Source of the DNA: Quillaja saponaria
Lineage: Eukaryota > Streptophyta > Magnoliopsida > Fabales > Quillajaceae
Direction: 5' to 3'
Assembly (NCBI GenBank): GCA_029379385.1
Contig: CM055615.1
Location: 124,001-188,000, forward strand
DNA length: 64,000 bases
Below, one piece after another: positions 51,421-64,000 of this stretch (position 1 is the stretch's first letter; the number at the start of each line of letters is the position of its first letter). Under the pieces are notes generated by a model. The model was given only the letters and a program-made list of their open reading frames with translations, had not been told where the DNA came from and searched no databases. Position numbers and translations under genes: made by a program.

Positions 51421-52095
51421 AACGTAATAAGAAAATACCTTTGTATGAGTGATAGATAGGGAATTAGTATGAGCAATTGAGAAAAACTGTGAAAATTTGT
51501 TGTTAATGAATTAAATTTTGCTATTAAGAAATGAAATATCTAATAATAATACTCCAAAATAACACTATTAATTTTTATTAATGTAACAACAATATACCTT
51601 TGTTATGTGAGTGATGGACGAGGAATAAACGTGAGCAATTGAAAGAAAGAGAGGAAATATGTTGCTGAGGAAACAGAAATTTGAAGTGTGAAGGAATGAG
51701 AATTATCATTGAACTGAAGTTGGAAAGTCAAGAGAAGGTAGAGAAGTATGCTGCTATGTGTTGAAGAAGGTGTGTGTTTGAAAATAGAGAGAAATGCTTT
51801 AAGTATAAGTTTGAGGTAATGAGGGGTAAGGAATGAAAAAATATTCACAGATTATTATAGGAGCAATGAAAGGGAGCAGGAAATGAAGGCATGTAGAAGA
51901 AGGCAGAAAAAGAAAAAAAAAAATTGGCATGCAAAAGCCTTGGCAGGTAAAGGAAAAGTAGGGGAGAATTGCATGCATATGATCTGCATGCCTCGGGAAA
52001 GAGTGGCCAGTCTGCAACACTTCGTGTATTGGATTGGCGAAGTGGCTACAGTCACTTCGCCAGTCTAACATAAGAAGTGTGCTAACTAGCCTAAC

Positions 52096-52233
52096 CCATG
52101 GACATTCGATGTGCTATACTTTGTGGGTTCAAACCACAAAGTGTAAATTTAGCCCATTTTCCATATTAGTTTCAAATGTAGCCCATTTTTAAAATAAGTT
52201 TTATAATTTAGTTTATTTGTGCTGTTTTTCCTT
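52096..52233 (-). repeat. MULE right terminal inverted repeat with hairpin
   Basis: Pairs with 39933-40072. It contains ACTTTGTGG-GTTCAAA-CCACAAAGT (about 52120-52144), a perfect 9-bp stem with a 7-base loop. Confidence 0.8.
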
Positions 52234-54033
52234 AAACACAAGCACCAGGTCTTTAACAAGTACCTTGCTTCTATACTAGAAATACTAAGTGGTAATTTCC
52301 TTTGTTGTAGATCTACACCTTCATTTCCCTTATTGTTCATACTATTCAAAGCATTTTACATTGTCTCATTGATTGCTTTTCTTCTTTATACTTTATGGCT
52401 TAGTTTTGTAGTTTAACTTTTTCTTCTTCTTTCATCTTGATGAGGTTGTTAGCTCCTCCATGCTGCTAACTGTAGTTAGTGAGATTTTATATCATTTATT
52501 GCTTCCTCAAATTTTGGCCTAAAATCACTCACACCTCTTCCTTCTTTCTTCTCTAACAAATCTCAATCCCCAAATCCCTTAAATTTCTCTTCTTTTTTCT
52601 CGCACCTCTGCCTTTCCATATGTACATACTCAACATCTCCATCCATTTTATTTTTCAAATTACAGAAGTGAAAGGCACTAACGAAGGGAAATAACATTGA
52701 ACACTTGATTTTAGCTCAATTTCCCCTACAATTTTTGTGGTTAAGCTTAATTAAGGCGATCTTTAGTTTTGAAAAAATATTTCATCTTTGATTTTTTTGC
52801 TTGATTTTTGTTTGAGATTAACTGATTTTGTGGTTCTTTTGCTAGTTTTGTTGCTTATTTTTCCATGACTTACTTCCTATCCGCTTCCTCTCCCTTTGCA
52901 TTTCCTTTTCTTTCTTACCATCCTAAAGCACACCCCTTTCTTATTAAGATATATATATAAAAAAAAAAAAAAGCATACCCCTTTCTCTCTCTCGTTTTTA
53001 AACAAATGGGTTTAACTCCCAGTTCTTTTATCCAAAATGGTAGATCTGAAAATCTGGTTTCTCCCTCCTACATAGCTCCACCCTCTCTTTCGTCCACTAT
53101 GTCCACCTTTTAGGAAATAAGAATTTATAAATCTGGTTTCTCCATCTAGTCAGCCCCACCTCCACGTGATTGCCACATGCCAGCACATTACTTCCACACT
53201 CCAACACATGCCAGCACACTTTTTGCTTCCTTTTGTCCTTTTTTTTTTTTTTTTTTTTCTGTTTCTTCTCTTCCTCTTCATGTGAGCTTTCAAATTTCTT
53301 CTGCAAGCTTTAAATTTTGCCTGCAAAGTTGCATCCATGCAGTTGCCCTACTTCCTCTTTCCCTTTTCCTTCTTACCCCATCACAAAGATCATCCCAACA
53401 TGTGAACCCCATCCCTCATAAATATATATCCTTATTCTCCCCACTCATCCCTCATGCTTATATGCATAATATTTCCTCTTTTCTCCTAGATTCCCTGCAA
53501 ATACATTTTACACTCAGCAAACATGCTTCCTCCTCTCTTTCTCTTTACCTTATATATTGACATAAACTTTCACGTATTTACACTTTCTCATTAAGTTTCA
53601 TTGTTAATTTTGGTAAGCCATTTATTTTTTAGTTTGGAATTATTATTAGTTGTTAAGTTGAAATTAATTATCTAGTTGTTATTAGATATTTTGTTGTAAT
53701 TTTTTATTTTAATGTTTATCATATATTATTATTATTATTATTATATATAGTATAATTGATGAAATAATAATTTTTATTATATATTCTATATTATAATTAA
53801 TAGTGTTTAATAATTAAATGTTAGTGCAATTATATATATCATTTAATATTAAAAAAATTAAAAAAGAATTTGAAATTAAGTATACCATTTAATATTAAAA
53901 AAACATTGAAATTTTGAGTGAGGAAAATTTGTTGATATACATATTTTGATGTTCTCATTGAGTTTATTAATTTTTTATTTTTTTTTAAGGAGTTGTTTAC
54001 ATTCCTTTGATGGTGTTGACACTTCTTGCTTCT
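52234..54033. other. Noncoding region between MULE and copy C
   Basis: AT-rich with CT-rich stretches and a run of 20 or so T residues at about 53239-53258, then simple ATT repeats near 53730. If the DnaJ duplicate continues here, it is too diverged for me to see. No supported gene. Confidence 0.4.
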
Positions 54034-57000
54034 TGTTATAACCCGATATATATATTTATTTAAAATAAAGGTGGAGGAACACTTGTATAATTTATTTTTT
54101 TATGTAAGTATATATATAAACATATGTATAATATAAGGATTGTTATCCACCATCCATTTAATATATATAGCAAGAAAAATTATATACCACATTTTTACAA
54201 GGTAAAAGTAAATACATATATATATAACACAAGGAATAAATACACACCATACAATTTTTTAACACCTTAACTTTGACTTTATTTCTTTTCCAAACTTTAT
54301 TTCATTTCATTTATTTTTATTCCAAATTTTTTTTTCCCTTTGCAGAATTTCCCATTTGGATTTTTGTAGTTGTTTCTTCTTTGGCTGAACTTGACTCCTC
54401 TTTTCTTGGTCATATGCCATAATTCTCTGGTTTTGGGGCTTCACACAGCTGTGGAGCTTGGTGGGTCTCTTTGGCAACTTTAACATCCTGCACTAGCTGA
54501 AGTCTACTGCCTTTTTCTTCCTTCATGTTTCTTTTGCTTTCCCCTGTTTTCCTTTTCTATTTTCTTGCTTTAACCAAGAATATGGTGACCGTTGGAGACA
54601 AGTTGGTTTTCTCCTCCCAAGCTTGCTTCTTTAAAATCGTGGAGAGCTCCATTAAAGGTATCTTAAAGCTACTATTCCATTCCTTTTCCTTTGTCCTTAC
54701 TCCTTTGATTGTCCATTTTCCTTACCATTTAAGTCTCCTTCCTCTATTAGAATGTGTGTTATATCATGGCCAGTGGAGTGATTATTTGGGTTGTGGCAGC
54801 AACTAACAAGTTGTGGGAATGCTTCAAAGGCGTGTGGGGATGAGTAATATAGGGCTGTAGGTGGTTGCAATTGGAGCTGTTATTATGCTCTATTTTTCTT
54901 GCATGTACAGCCGTGGGAAAGGAGGTAAGAGTCAGCCACTTTTGGCTTTGGTTCATCAAACAATTTTCTTGGCCCAACTTTTCATGTTATCCTACGAGTA
55001 ACATAAGGCAAACCAATTAGCATGCTATCATAATTATCATGCAACTTGAAGAAGTTCAAAATAACCCCAAATTTAAAAATTAAAATAGTTTTCTTGTAAC
55101 TTAATCTTGATTTTAATGTGTTAGGGGAATAAAGAAAAATTGCGGAAATTTTATTACTTTAGAATCTTAAATTAGACAAGTTATTCATATTAGTTTAAGG
55201 GTTGTAAATAATCAAGTTAGATGAATTGGTAGGAATTTAATCTTGTTAAGTTTATGTTTGTTTCATTATCAAAGGTGTAATCTTGAAAAGGAAATAATTT
55301 CAAGTCTTGAATTCAAGACCTTATAACAATAGTCATATATAGTAGTTGTATAGAATTATTGAAATAGGAAATTAGGATTAGTAAATATTAACATGAAAAT
55401 GTTAAATACATAAATTAATAGTTGAAATTAGAAACATGATAACATTAGAAATTCAGTATTTCGACTGTCTTCGGGGCTGAATTAAATTAAGGGTTCAAAA
55501 AAGAAAGTGTAGCTTAGGATTCTAAGATGTTGTCTACAAAAGCTTGTAGCCTAGTTCCCAGTATGCCGTTAGTTAGAGTTGTTAAACTGTGGCTAGGTCA
55601 TGCAAGATTTTTAATGAACCTCAGTCAATTTGGAAGACTTCGTTAGGTCTGTGGTTGGAATTAGTATAAGACCTCTAAATAAAAATTGTTCCTAGTATAC
55701 TAAAGAGAAAATATAGAGTTATACAGGTTTTAATTTCTTGTTATGAATACTTTGGAGGTGGTAAAAATTAGGGTCTAATTTTAGGGTATTAATTGAACCT
55801 GTTTTAGTATAACTGACTTTAGAGGGTCTTACAAGATGAACTAGGAGAAGAGTGCTGAAAATGAAATGTTCCTAACGTCTTAAGTATGAAAATTCTACAA
55901 GTATTAGAATCAGTGTCAGGAAATTAGAATGTTACGGGGTGCCCTGTTTTTGGTTCATGTAAGGAATTGAGAGGATTCAAGACTAATTTTAGGAAAAGTT
56001 TCTAAATAATAAAGATAGATATACTTGTTTATTAATAAATTCGTTAAACTTAATTGGATTTCATTTTTCTTGGAGAATTAATCTAGTATTTAATTAACTA
56101 AGGTAAGGTCATAACGTCAAAATTCTGCGTTTTGTAGAATTTAATACAAATTCAAAAACTAAACTGTATTGATATACAAATTTAAAAATTATATATGATG
56201 TTCCATTCTAAATCTACATGTATCTAGTATTTAATAAATTTTATGAAACTGGATTTGGAATTTCTTAGAGAAAGTTATGATCGTTATAGTGAACACTGGT
56301 CCAAACCTCAAGTTTGGACAGTTTCAACATCTCTAACTCACAAGTACTTTCTATTTTTTCTAATGGTTTCTTTCTACCTTATGTATTGTCAAGACATTTA
56401 AAATGTCTCTTCATTATTAACTTTATCCCATAAAGTACAATTCATACTACTTGACTTGTAATAGCTTAATAGAAAACTTTCATAAAAAAACCCATATAAG
56501 TTGAGATATAAGCTTAGTAATTAAAAGATTATAATGATAACGTTTATGAACTAAGTATTATTTGAGAATATGAATTTCAGTTCAGTATTCTAATGAGGAC
56601 CTGATGAAACACGTGAATACAAGTATAAGTGACGAATGGAAGCGGTTAAAGGTGAGTGGTTAACTGTTACCTTTAAGGGCTAGATTATTATGTGTGATTA
56701 TATGTGTATTTAAATAGATGTGATATAGAAAATAAGCAAGTACAATATTTCAGTGATTTATTTGAATTATGTTTGTTTGATATTGGTTATGGTTGATAAG
56801 GGCCAACAAAGTGAGACTTTTCTGAGAAAAGATTTTTATTTTCGAAATTGAAATTCAGGTGCACGTAAGATATTTTAATTTGATATTCTGATATGAGATA
56901 TTCTAATTCTGACAATTGTTTTAAAAGAAATGAGTGCTTAGCCTTCGTGGGATAGATTGTGTACGAAGAATTAATCTATTGTGCGGGCACGTAAATGCTT

Positions 57001-57297
57001 GGTGGGAGGAGATACTGTTGTGCGGGGCTGAGTTACTTTGTTGGCCCTTTATCTGCTTTGTATGTTTTGATTGCCTTGATCATTTTAAAATGAATTGTGT
57101 TCGTTAAGTGTTATGTTTCTGTAACTATGTAAGTGCAACATTAGTGATATTGTGATTTAGGATATACTAATATATTAAATGATTATATACATATATTTTA
57201 TTATATTACTTGTGTTAAATGATGCTAGTACTATTTTCCACTCATTTAGTCCATAGGACTCACCCCTCTTCTGTGATTTTTTTTTTAGTAACAGGAT
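54034..57297 (+). mobile_element. TG...CA repeat (copy C), right end truncated
   Basis: Begins TGTTATAACCCGATATATAT after the 5-mer CTTCT. From 56470 on it parallels copy B closely: CCATATAAGTTGAGATATAAG, TAACGTTTATGAACTAAGTA, GTGCGGGCACGTAAATGC, TGTGCGGGGCTGAGTTAC, AGTCCATAGGACTCAC and AGTAACAGG. The match stops at about 57297, shortly before MULE sequence, so the terminal GTGTGACA is missing. Its middle (54330-56460) has no likeness to the middle of copy B. Confidence 0.65.
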
Positions 57298-57559
57298 CTC
57301 GTAGACAACTATTATTGATGGATAACCCAACCTCTATAAAATTGTTGTGGAAAGTACACGAAAAAATTGTTGTTGTAACTAAGATTTTTGGTGACAACAG
57401 TTTTCTTTTGCTTGCACTTGCAATTTTTGTGGAGGAGAACATAGATAACTAGGGATGGTTTCTAAGTTTGCTTCGTATGCATGTAACACAGCAATAGGGT
57501 ATTTTCTTAATATATGATCGTCAAAGAGGGATAATTGCTAATGTTTCAAATCCTCGGAG

Positions 57560-58430
57560 CAGCTAGACTGAACCATTTGGTTATCACCATTACTACATTA
57601 AGCACATCGCAAGCAATTTTCAAAAGACCTTCAAGAATATGAAGGTAAAAACCTCCTTATCCATACTGCTAGTCAAGTTCAGAAGTGTAAGTTCAATAAA
57701 TATTTTGCTAAGTTTGTTCACATGGACTCTGCGTATATGCCATGGATTGGTAGAATTCCAGTCGAGCAGTAGGCATTGGCACATGACGAAGGTCATCGCT
57801 TTGACTTCATGATCACAAACTTGAGGGAGTGCATGAACAATGTCTTGAAGGGAGCGCTATAAATTCCGATCACTGCACTGGTGTGGTTGACATTTTACCG
57901 ATGTGTTAAATATTTCGTGGAACATAGGGTGGAGATTAATGCTCAGTTGAATGCTAGCAATTAATACACGGCTGACACGAAATAAAAAATCTAAAGTTGG
58001 GCAAACAGAGCAGGTGGACACGAGTTAAGACAGTTTCATACCATTTTGGGGATATTTGAAATAAAGACGCAATTTCGTTTGTGGCAACCCCGAAAAGGCG
58101 GCAACTAACACACTATGGCTTTAATTGAAAGAATGCGCACATGCAACAATACCCAACAATACATGATCTTGTGCTCACATGTTATACCAGTTTGTGCAAG
58201 CATGCACCTGAATTACAACTTCTTTATTGGGGAGTAGTATTACCTGAGAAATCAAGAGCTTGTATATACTCCATAATTCAACTTGATGATGCACGATGAC
58301 TATTGGCCAGAATATTAGTTCCCCCACATGCTTCCTGACATGTCCCAATTGCAGAGTCCACGAGGCCACAAAGGTGTGTTTTGTGTAGGCAGGAAGGACA
58401 AAATTAGAATAAATGTCTTAACAATGCAAA
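57560..58430 (+). pseudogene. mudrA transposase C-terminal remnant
   Basis: Translated remains read HIASNFQKTFKNMK, KYFAKFVHMDSAYMPWIGRI, ALAHDEGHRFDFMITNLREC, MNNVLKGAL, IPITALVWLTFYRCVKYF, and at the end a zinc-knuckle-like RCVLCRQEGQN. These are the conserved C-terminal parts of MuDR transposases, interrupted by stops (for example between EQ and ALAHD). Confidence 0.75.
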
Positions 58431-58974
58431 ACATTAAACCACAACTTTCCCTATCGCAATCTTTGCCTTATTGTAAAGGGAAAAGTCTTCCCTATTTATG
58501 TTTTTATTTTGTGATTCTTTAATTTAGTTTTGCTTGTAAATTGGAAGTTTGTTGCCAATTTTTTTTACTATGCTGGGTTTAGGCTTTATACCCCTCATCT
58601 CATATGAAATTTTTTTCTCAAATTAATAAACAGGTAGGGGTAAGCTAAACCCCCTCACCACTTCAAGGTAGAATTTATCAATTATTCAAAATTACCTAAG
58701 TATTTTCCTAATTACATTAATCGAAACTTTATTTGACTTACAGTTTACGTAATGTGATTGTTTGTGTGTGATGTCATTCATTGCCTTATATGCATATTAA
58801 TATTGTAGTTGATTTTTCTTTTGTTATGTAGTCATTTGCCACCATGATAGGCATCTATCCATTAAAGTTTTTGCACATCATGAGGCATGTAAATAAAAAA
58901 TAGACTACCTTTAATTTGTCAATTTCATGTTGTTATACTTAATGCTTTTACTAACATTTTATATTATTTTAGAG

Positions 58975-60870
58975 CGATGCCTATATATTGAAATGTCATT
59001 GGAGAGAGGCAATGTTCAGCCGAGAGGTTCTTAGTAATATTAATCCTCATGTACTGGATTATATGACCCGGGCAGGTTTTGTTGGTATGATAAGGGTGGG
59101 ATTTTTTTCACTTGATTGGCGCCTTGTGACATTTTTGGTCGAGCGATGAAGGCCTAAGACTCACACATTTTATCTGCCTCACAGAGAGGCTACCATCACT
59201 TTACAGGATGTTAATATCCTATTAGGTCTATCCGTGGACGGTGAGCCAGTCTCTGGTATAGTTGGTACTGACGTCGAATGTGAGTGCGAGCTATTATTGA
59301 GAGTTGTGCCCCCCGCTCTAGCCATTAAGGGTAATACATTAAACATGAGCTGGTTAGGAATGATATTTCAGAATTTCCCAGTCAACGGTGATGACATTAC
59401 AGCGTAGAGATATGCAGTGGATTATTATTCACCAGTAAGACAAGTATTCATATGCATATGTGTTTCTTATCTTTGCTGGAAAACTTGGATGCCGTAGGAC
59501 AGCACAAATGGGGGTAGTGCATCATTGGGGTGGTTGTATAGGGAGATGTGTCACGCCACTTACCCAGATGCCTTTGAAATTGCTAGACCGTTAATACTTC
59601 TATAATTATAGGCGTGGGGAGACTACCCATACTCGCACCTAGGAGAAATGCAGAAATTCAGTGGGATAATCTTTATCATTTAGGCGTGAGGTATGAAAAA
59701 TTTATTAGTTTCATGTCTTTTCTTATATTGCGAGAGCATTGATGACTTGTAATTGATTTTTTTGCAGGTGCAGAGTGAAGTTCCAGGTAACTAGTATTGG
59801 TTAAAATTTCATTAAATAGTATAGGGAGATGCTGGATAGCATGTTAGCAGAGCAGATAACTTGAAACTTATGTTTTATTCATGTACCATTGAACATATTC
59901 ATGTTAAGATGTTTTATTTATTAGAAAATTGGCATTGTCTTTTCTATGCAATTTATATCATTACCTTATATTGTTGATGACGTGAGAGACCTGATACCAC
60001 ATTATTATTACCGATAGCAACATATTTGGAGTGCTAATGTACCCTTAATATGTTTTCATATTGTTGAATACTAGAAAATGGACATGATTATGCATTAGTT
60101 TGGCTACCTGCAGCTAATACCAGAAGACCCTGCCAACATAGAGGCTGATACTAAATTGCACAAAGTTAATCTTTGGGGACGGGGGGCGGTAGACTACTGT
60201 CTAGTACATGCTAACCACATAGCTCTTTGGGGCATGAGATACCAGATGGTTCAGATAAGGGAGATTGCATATGAGGTTGTACATGGTCATGTATTTCATA
60301 CGCAAGAGTACAAAGAGTGGTATATAAGTATTAATAGGAGATATCTTACACCACTTGGTCTTATCCATGTAGCTCAAGCTCCAACTTTTGCAGCTTCTCC
60401 TGCTCCTTCCCATTCTGCTCATTAGGCAGCATCATCTACGTTATTACAACGTCGCATGCACACTAGGACTGAGGTCCCTAGATTATCAGCCTCGTATAGA
60501 CATGTTGATCCTTATGTCAGACCATTAAATATGTATATTCCATCACCACCATGTATGTCTCCACTTCTGTATTTAGTCAGCACTTCATATGTGTATTAGA
60601 AGCTTATGCCAGACTTGGCATACCAATCATCTGAGTTTTTTATGAAGGACTCTCTCATACCATAGGTGCTATATTTTTAGTATGACAATACACCAGCATC
60701 ATATGACCTGGATATGGGTTTAGGTATGCAAGCGGTCGAAGGACTTGCGATGTTGATGACATACCTTAGTCTGAAGACTTTGGTGATAGAGCAGATGTAC
60801 CACCTAAGCAAAACCTGGAAAGGAGGAGAAAACCGTACCCTTATGGTACAAGAGGTCATTTTTTATAAAC
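58975..60870 (+). pseudogene. Plant mobile domain (MAIN-like) gene, decayed
   Basis: Pieces in order: MTRAGFVGMIRVGFFSLDWR, LVTFLVER, THTFYLPHREATITLQDVNI, LLGLSVDGEPVSGIVGTDVE, then LNMSWLGMIFQNFPVNGDD, ASLGWLYREMCHATYPDAFE. After an intron-like or broken stretch comes an 89-codon open piece (60156-60425): VNLWGRGAVDYCLVHANHIA, LWGMRYQMVQIREIAYEV, EYKEWYISINRRYLTPLG. This matches the plant mobile domain and its C-terminal WY.RITRRYI-like ending. In-frame stops make it a pseudogene. Confidence 0.8.
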
Positions 60871-60891
60871 CTAGATAGCCCGAAATCCATA

Positions 60892-62060
60892 TTTATCATA
60901 TACTATAAATTTTAAAAAATATCATAAACTATAAATTTAAAAATTACATTTTTCAAATTTAAAAATATCATATACTATAATTTTAAAATATCATACACCT
61001 TAAATTTAAAAAATAATATATACTATAAATTTTAAAATTATCATACGCTTTAAATTTAAAAAATGTCATACACTCTAATTTTTTTAAAAAAATATTATAC
61101 ACTATAAATTTAAAAATTATCATACACTTTAATTTTTTTTAAAAATTGTACACTTTAAATTTAAAAAATTATCATACACTTTAAATTTAAAAAAATATTA
61201 TACACTATAAATTTACAATTTATCATTTATTTTAAAATTAAAAAAATATCATACACTGTAAGTTTATAAATTATTATACATTTAAAAATTTAAAAATGGT
61301 ATACACTACAAATTTAAAAAATATCATAAACAATAAATTTAAATTTTAAATTTTAAAAATATCATACACTATAAATTTAAAAATTATCATATACTATAAA
61401 TTTTTAAAATTATCATACATTTTAAAAATTAAAAATATCATACACTATAAATTTAAAAAATATCATAAACAATAAACTCAAAATTTACATTTTAAAAATA
61501 TCATACACTATAAATTTAAAAATTATCATACACTATAAATTTTAAAAATATTATAAACTATAAATTTTAAAAATTTAAAATATCATACACTAGAAATTTA
61601 AAAAATATCATACACTTTAAATTTAAAAAATATCATGCACTATAAATTACAAAAAATATCATATACTATAAATTACAAAAAAATATCATGCTCTTTAAAT
61701 TTAAAAAATACCATACACTATAAATTTTTAAAATATCAAACACTTTAAAATTTTACAAATATCATACACTTTAAATTTAAAAATTATCACACACTATAAA
61801 TTTAAAAAGTATCATATACTTTAAATTTATAATATATTATACACAATAAAATTTTAAATTATCATATATTTTAAAATTTTAAAATATCATACACTTTAAA
61901 TTTAAAAAATATCAATCACTACAAATTTAAAAATTATTTATACATTTTAAAATTTTAAAATATCATATACTATAAATTTAAAAAAATATTATATACTTTA
62001 AATTAAAAAAATATCATTAACTATAAATTTAAAAATTATCATATATTTTAAAATTTATCA
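60892..62060. repeat. AT-rich tandem satellite, about 23-25-base unit
   Basis: About 45-50 imperfect copies of a unit close to ATCATACACTATAAATTTAAA (plus two to four A), with variants TATACTTTAAATTT and CATAAACTATAAATTT. The unit combines a conserved ATCATACACT half with a self-complementary AAATTT centre. Length changes come mostly from the A runs. It fills the space between the second MULE fragment and the duplicated DnaJ intron. Confidence 0.9.
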
Positions 62061-62079
62061 ATACTATACATATTTTGGA

Positions 62080-64000
62080 GGCTTGCATCCAATGCAGCCT
62101 TCGAATAAAATGGACAAGGTACAGCCTTCTTTATATTATGAGCTAAAATACATGTAATGTAAAAAAATATTGCCATACGATAGGCACTTTTTGCTCACTT
62201 TATTTCCGACTTCAATTAAAACAAGATATGTAATGGAATATAGAAATTCTTTACGGGCATCTGGGCTAAGGTCAATAAGGGATTAGTGTTTGGTAATTGG
62301 TACCCTACTGAGATAATCTGTTTCTATTGTTTAATTTCTTAACGTTTTATATCAGTTGTAGATAAAACAGCCAAGGATTTTTGTGATAGATTTTCTTGGT
62401 TTATATTTTATTTTATTTTTATAAAAAAAGAAGATTTTATTGAGAAAGAGAGAAGTACAAAGGAGAAAGAACTGAGGAAGACATGAGTTTTAGCATGGGA
62501 GCATCTTCGTGTTTTGCAGGATCAAGTTTTAGACAAGTGTCTAACCAAATGTGCAGAAAATGAATGTAGCTGAAGCTAGGGTATTCAGATGGCTTGGCCA
62601 CCTTCAATACTAGATAAGAATGATTTTATGCATTGTATTTTAATAAGTATATTAATTTATTGAAGACTTGGATGGGCTGTTTATGGAAGCTTGAACAGGT
62701 TCATGATACAAAGGAAAATAAACAGATTCAATAGGAACTAAAGGAGGACGCAATCATCAAAGATGTTATGGTAAATCAGATTTTGGTTTGCATAAGGGAA
62801 TTACATGTATCTGACCCTAAGTAGTTGGAAAGCAGGATTCACGGGACCTGATTGGTAAGTTAGTTAAGATTTTGATGACTTTAGAAGTATTCGTGCATGT
62901 CATTCATAGTCTCTGATATGGGACTGCAGTGGCAAGATGTTTGTGAAATATAGGTTCAAGGAACCCAGATTGCAGTTAAGCTGCATCTTTGCAGTTTTTT
63001 TGTCAGGGGCACGTGCTGTCTTAAATTGTACGTGACTCAAACGAAGCTCACCCTTGAGGTCGAGATGGCTCTTGAGCCTCCTACTTAGTTGATTGGTTTG
63101 AATCAGCGGGCTGAGAGCTATGTTTTCGCAAAACTTTGTGACGACTCCAAAGTTTCAAATGGGGAAGTAATCTAGTCCCAAATTAGGAGGTGCAATTATC
63201 TATAGGTCTAAGTAACCCATTTGCTTACCCAAGCTAGCTTTTTGAGGTGAGAAATACATGAGTGATGAGTCTTTCATGTAGAAAAGTATAATTTTATTTT
63301 ATTTTTCAAAAACTTAGTATCTCTACTCTGGTGTAGCATTCTTCAACATTTGAATCATGAACTAGATTCCGCTAAATTCCATACCGAATGTTTTTGGTGC
63401 CGCCTTGTGTCTCTTGGCAAACGATGTGACTGACTAGTACATGTGTTGGTAAACAAAAGGATGCACTTTACTTTTGTGTGTGTATTCGGTGGATTCTTTA
63501 TGTTTGATACTGAATTATTGATATGTACTTAACATGTACGGTGTGAGTCCTATATTGTGCTATGGTAGGTCAAGCATATGTATGAGTATCATTGTTGTTA
63601 TTGAGGACAATGTTAGGTAATGCTAAATTTTATTTTATTTTTAATCCATGTGCTGCTATTGCATGTAATATGGTGGAATTTGACAACTTGTGGCCCTGAC
63701 GGAGAGAAAGCTATCCACGGGTTTAAACAGGTATATCTGGTCTACACCTCCCTGATCAGAATTTCAAGGAGTGAAAGTGTCTGGACTGGAATATTATGTT
63801 TGCAGTTTATGCCTATATTATTAAGCTTCGAGGATAAGTTGTGGAAAGCTTAAATGTTTAAGGTTCTAGAAGGAGAGGTTTGGGTTTGTGGATGTTCTAC
63901 TAAAGTTTATGGGGGTGCTTGAAAAATTACAGCGAGAGAATGATTATATTGTATGATATAGATATAGAAATGGTCTGAATATATCAGTGTTTCACCTCTA
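62080..64000 (+). pseudogene. DnaJ duplicate, intron 2
   Basis: Colinear with intron 2 of the intact DnaJ gene, about 23440-25366. Shared blocks include GAGCTAAAATACATGTAATG, TTCAATTAAAACAAGATATG, GCTAAGGTCAATAAGGGATT, TGGTACCCTACTGAGAT, AGTACAAAGGAGAAAGAA, AGTCCCAAATTAGGAGGTGC and GGTGCTTGAAAAATTACAGC. Similarity is high with scattered substitutions and small indels. The small ORF at 63620-63853 is intronic and not supported. The window ends inside the intron, about 660 bases before exon 3 would be expected. Confidence 0.9.

Larger units (their letters stand above)
57540..60870 (+). mobile_element. Second MULE fragment: transposase C-terminus plus plant mobile domain gene
   Basis: On the plus strand, C-terminal mudrA remains (57560-58430) are followed by a plant mobile domain gene (58975-60870), the same gene order as in the 12.3-kb element, which lies in the opposite orientation. 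The transposase N-terminus and any terminal repeats were not found. Frequent stops show it is dead. Confidence 0.75.

Noticed and set aside
51855..52071. Overlapping 60-90-codon ORFs on both strands near the MULE end
   Set aside because: They arise from low-complexity A/T-rich and CT-rich sequence and disagree in every frame.
53239..53258. Long T run as a LINE or SINE tail
   Set aside because: It is embedded in CT-rich DNA, with no adjoining element sequence or target duplication.

Overview
The window is a stretch of a eudicot plant nuclear genome. The genes have GT-AG introns, the intergenic DNA is very AT-rich, the gene products have close plant relatives (PDX1, a chloroplast-type rhodanese STR10, an APD-type RING protein), and the transposons are those of plants (MULE, hAT and Tourist-like MITEs, Ty1/copia, other LTR elements, LINE). 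I cannot name the species.

The left 27 kb is gene-bearing. In order it holds: a LINE 3' end (1-360); the 3' exons of an APD-type RING E3 ligase (+, ending 2651); an intronless PDX1 gene of vitamin B6 synthesis (+, 5631-6560); a two-exon rhodanese STR10 (-, 9340-10260); an unidentified short ORF (+, near 11320-11544); a six-exon FCP1/NIF-type HAD phosphatase like At3g55960 (-, 13657-16384); and a three-exon type II J-protein (DnaJ, + 21574-26462) with a 3.7 kb second intron. APD, PDX1 and DnaJ lie near each other in Arabidopsis at At5g01390-At5g01450, and DnaJ and STR10 are adjacent at At3g08910/20, so the order looks ancestral. Small transposons sit between the genes: a foldback element with a telomere-like loop (4441-4960), a hAT MITE with a clear 8-bp target duplication (10477-11027) and a Tourist-like MITE (19045-19390).

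The right 37 kb is a nest of transposons built into a second, dead copy of the DnaJ gene. Pieces of that copy occur in order and in the same orientation at about 31441-31503 (5' flank), 34335-34505 (exon 1 and intron 1), 39646-39722 (end of intron 1 and start of exon 2) and 62120-64000 (intron 2). Between them lie degenerate copia remains, a small LTR element (34506-39641), a 12.3-kb MULE (39933-52233) and a second MULE fragment (57540-60870). Both MULEs carry a decayed mudrA transposase followed by a plant-mobile-domain (MAIN-like) gene. There are also three or more copies of an unnamed TG...CA repeat family with 5-bp target duplications, and a 1.2-kb AT-rich satellite (60892-62060). One copy of the unnamed family (42743-46769) contains the first exon of a ZEITLUPE/ADAGIO blue-light receptor gene, whose intron was in turn hit by a Mutator-like MITE.

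I see no rRNA, tRNA or CRISPR. The working genes are ordinary housekeeping or regulatory plant genes that do not form a pathway together. The interest lies in the exploded tandem duplicate, the gene-fragment capture and the repeat family with conserved ends and unlike middles.
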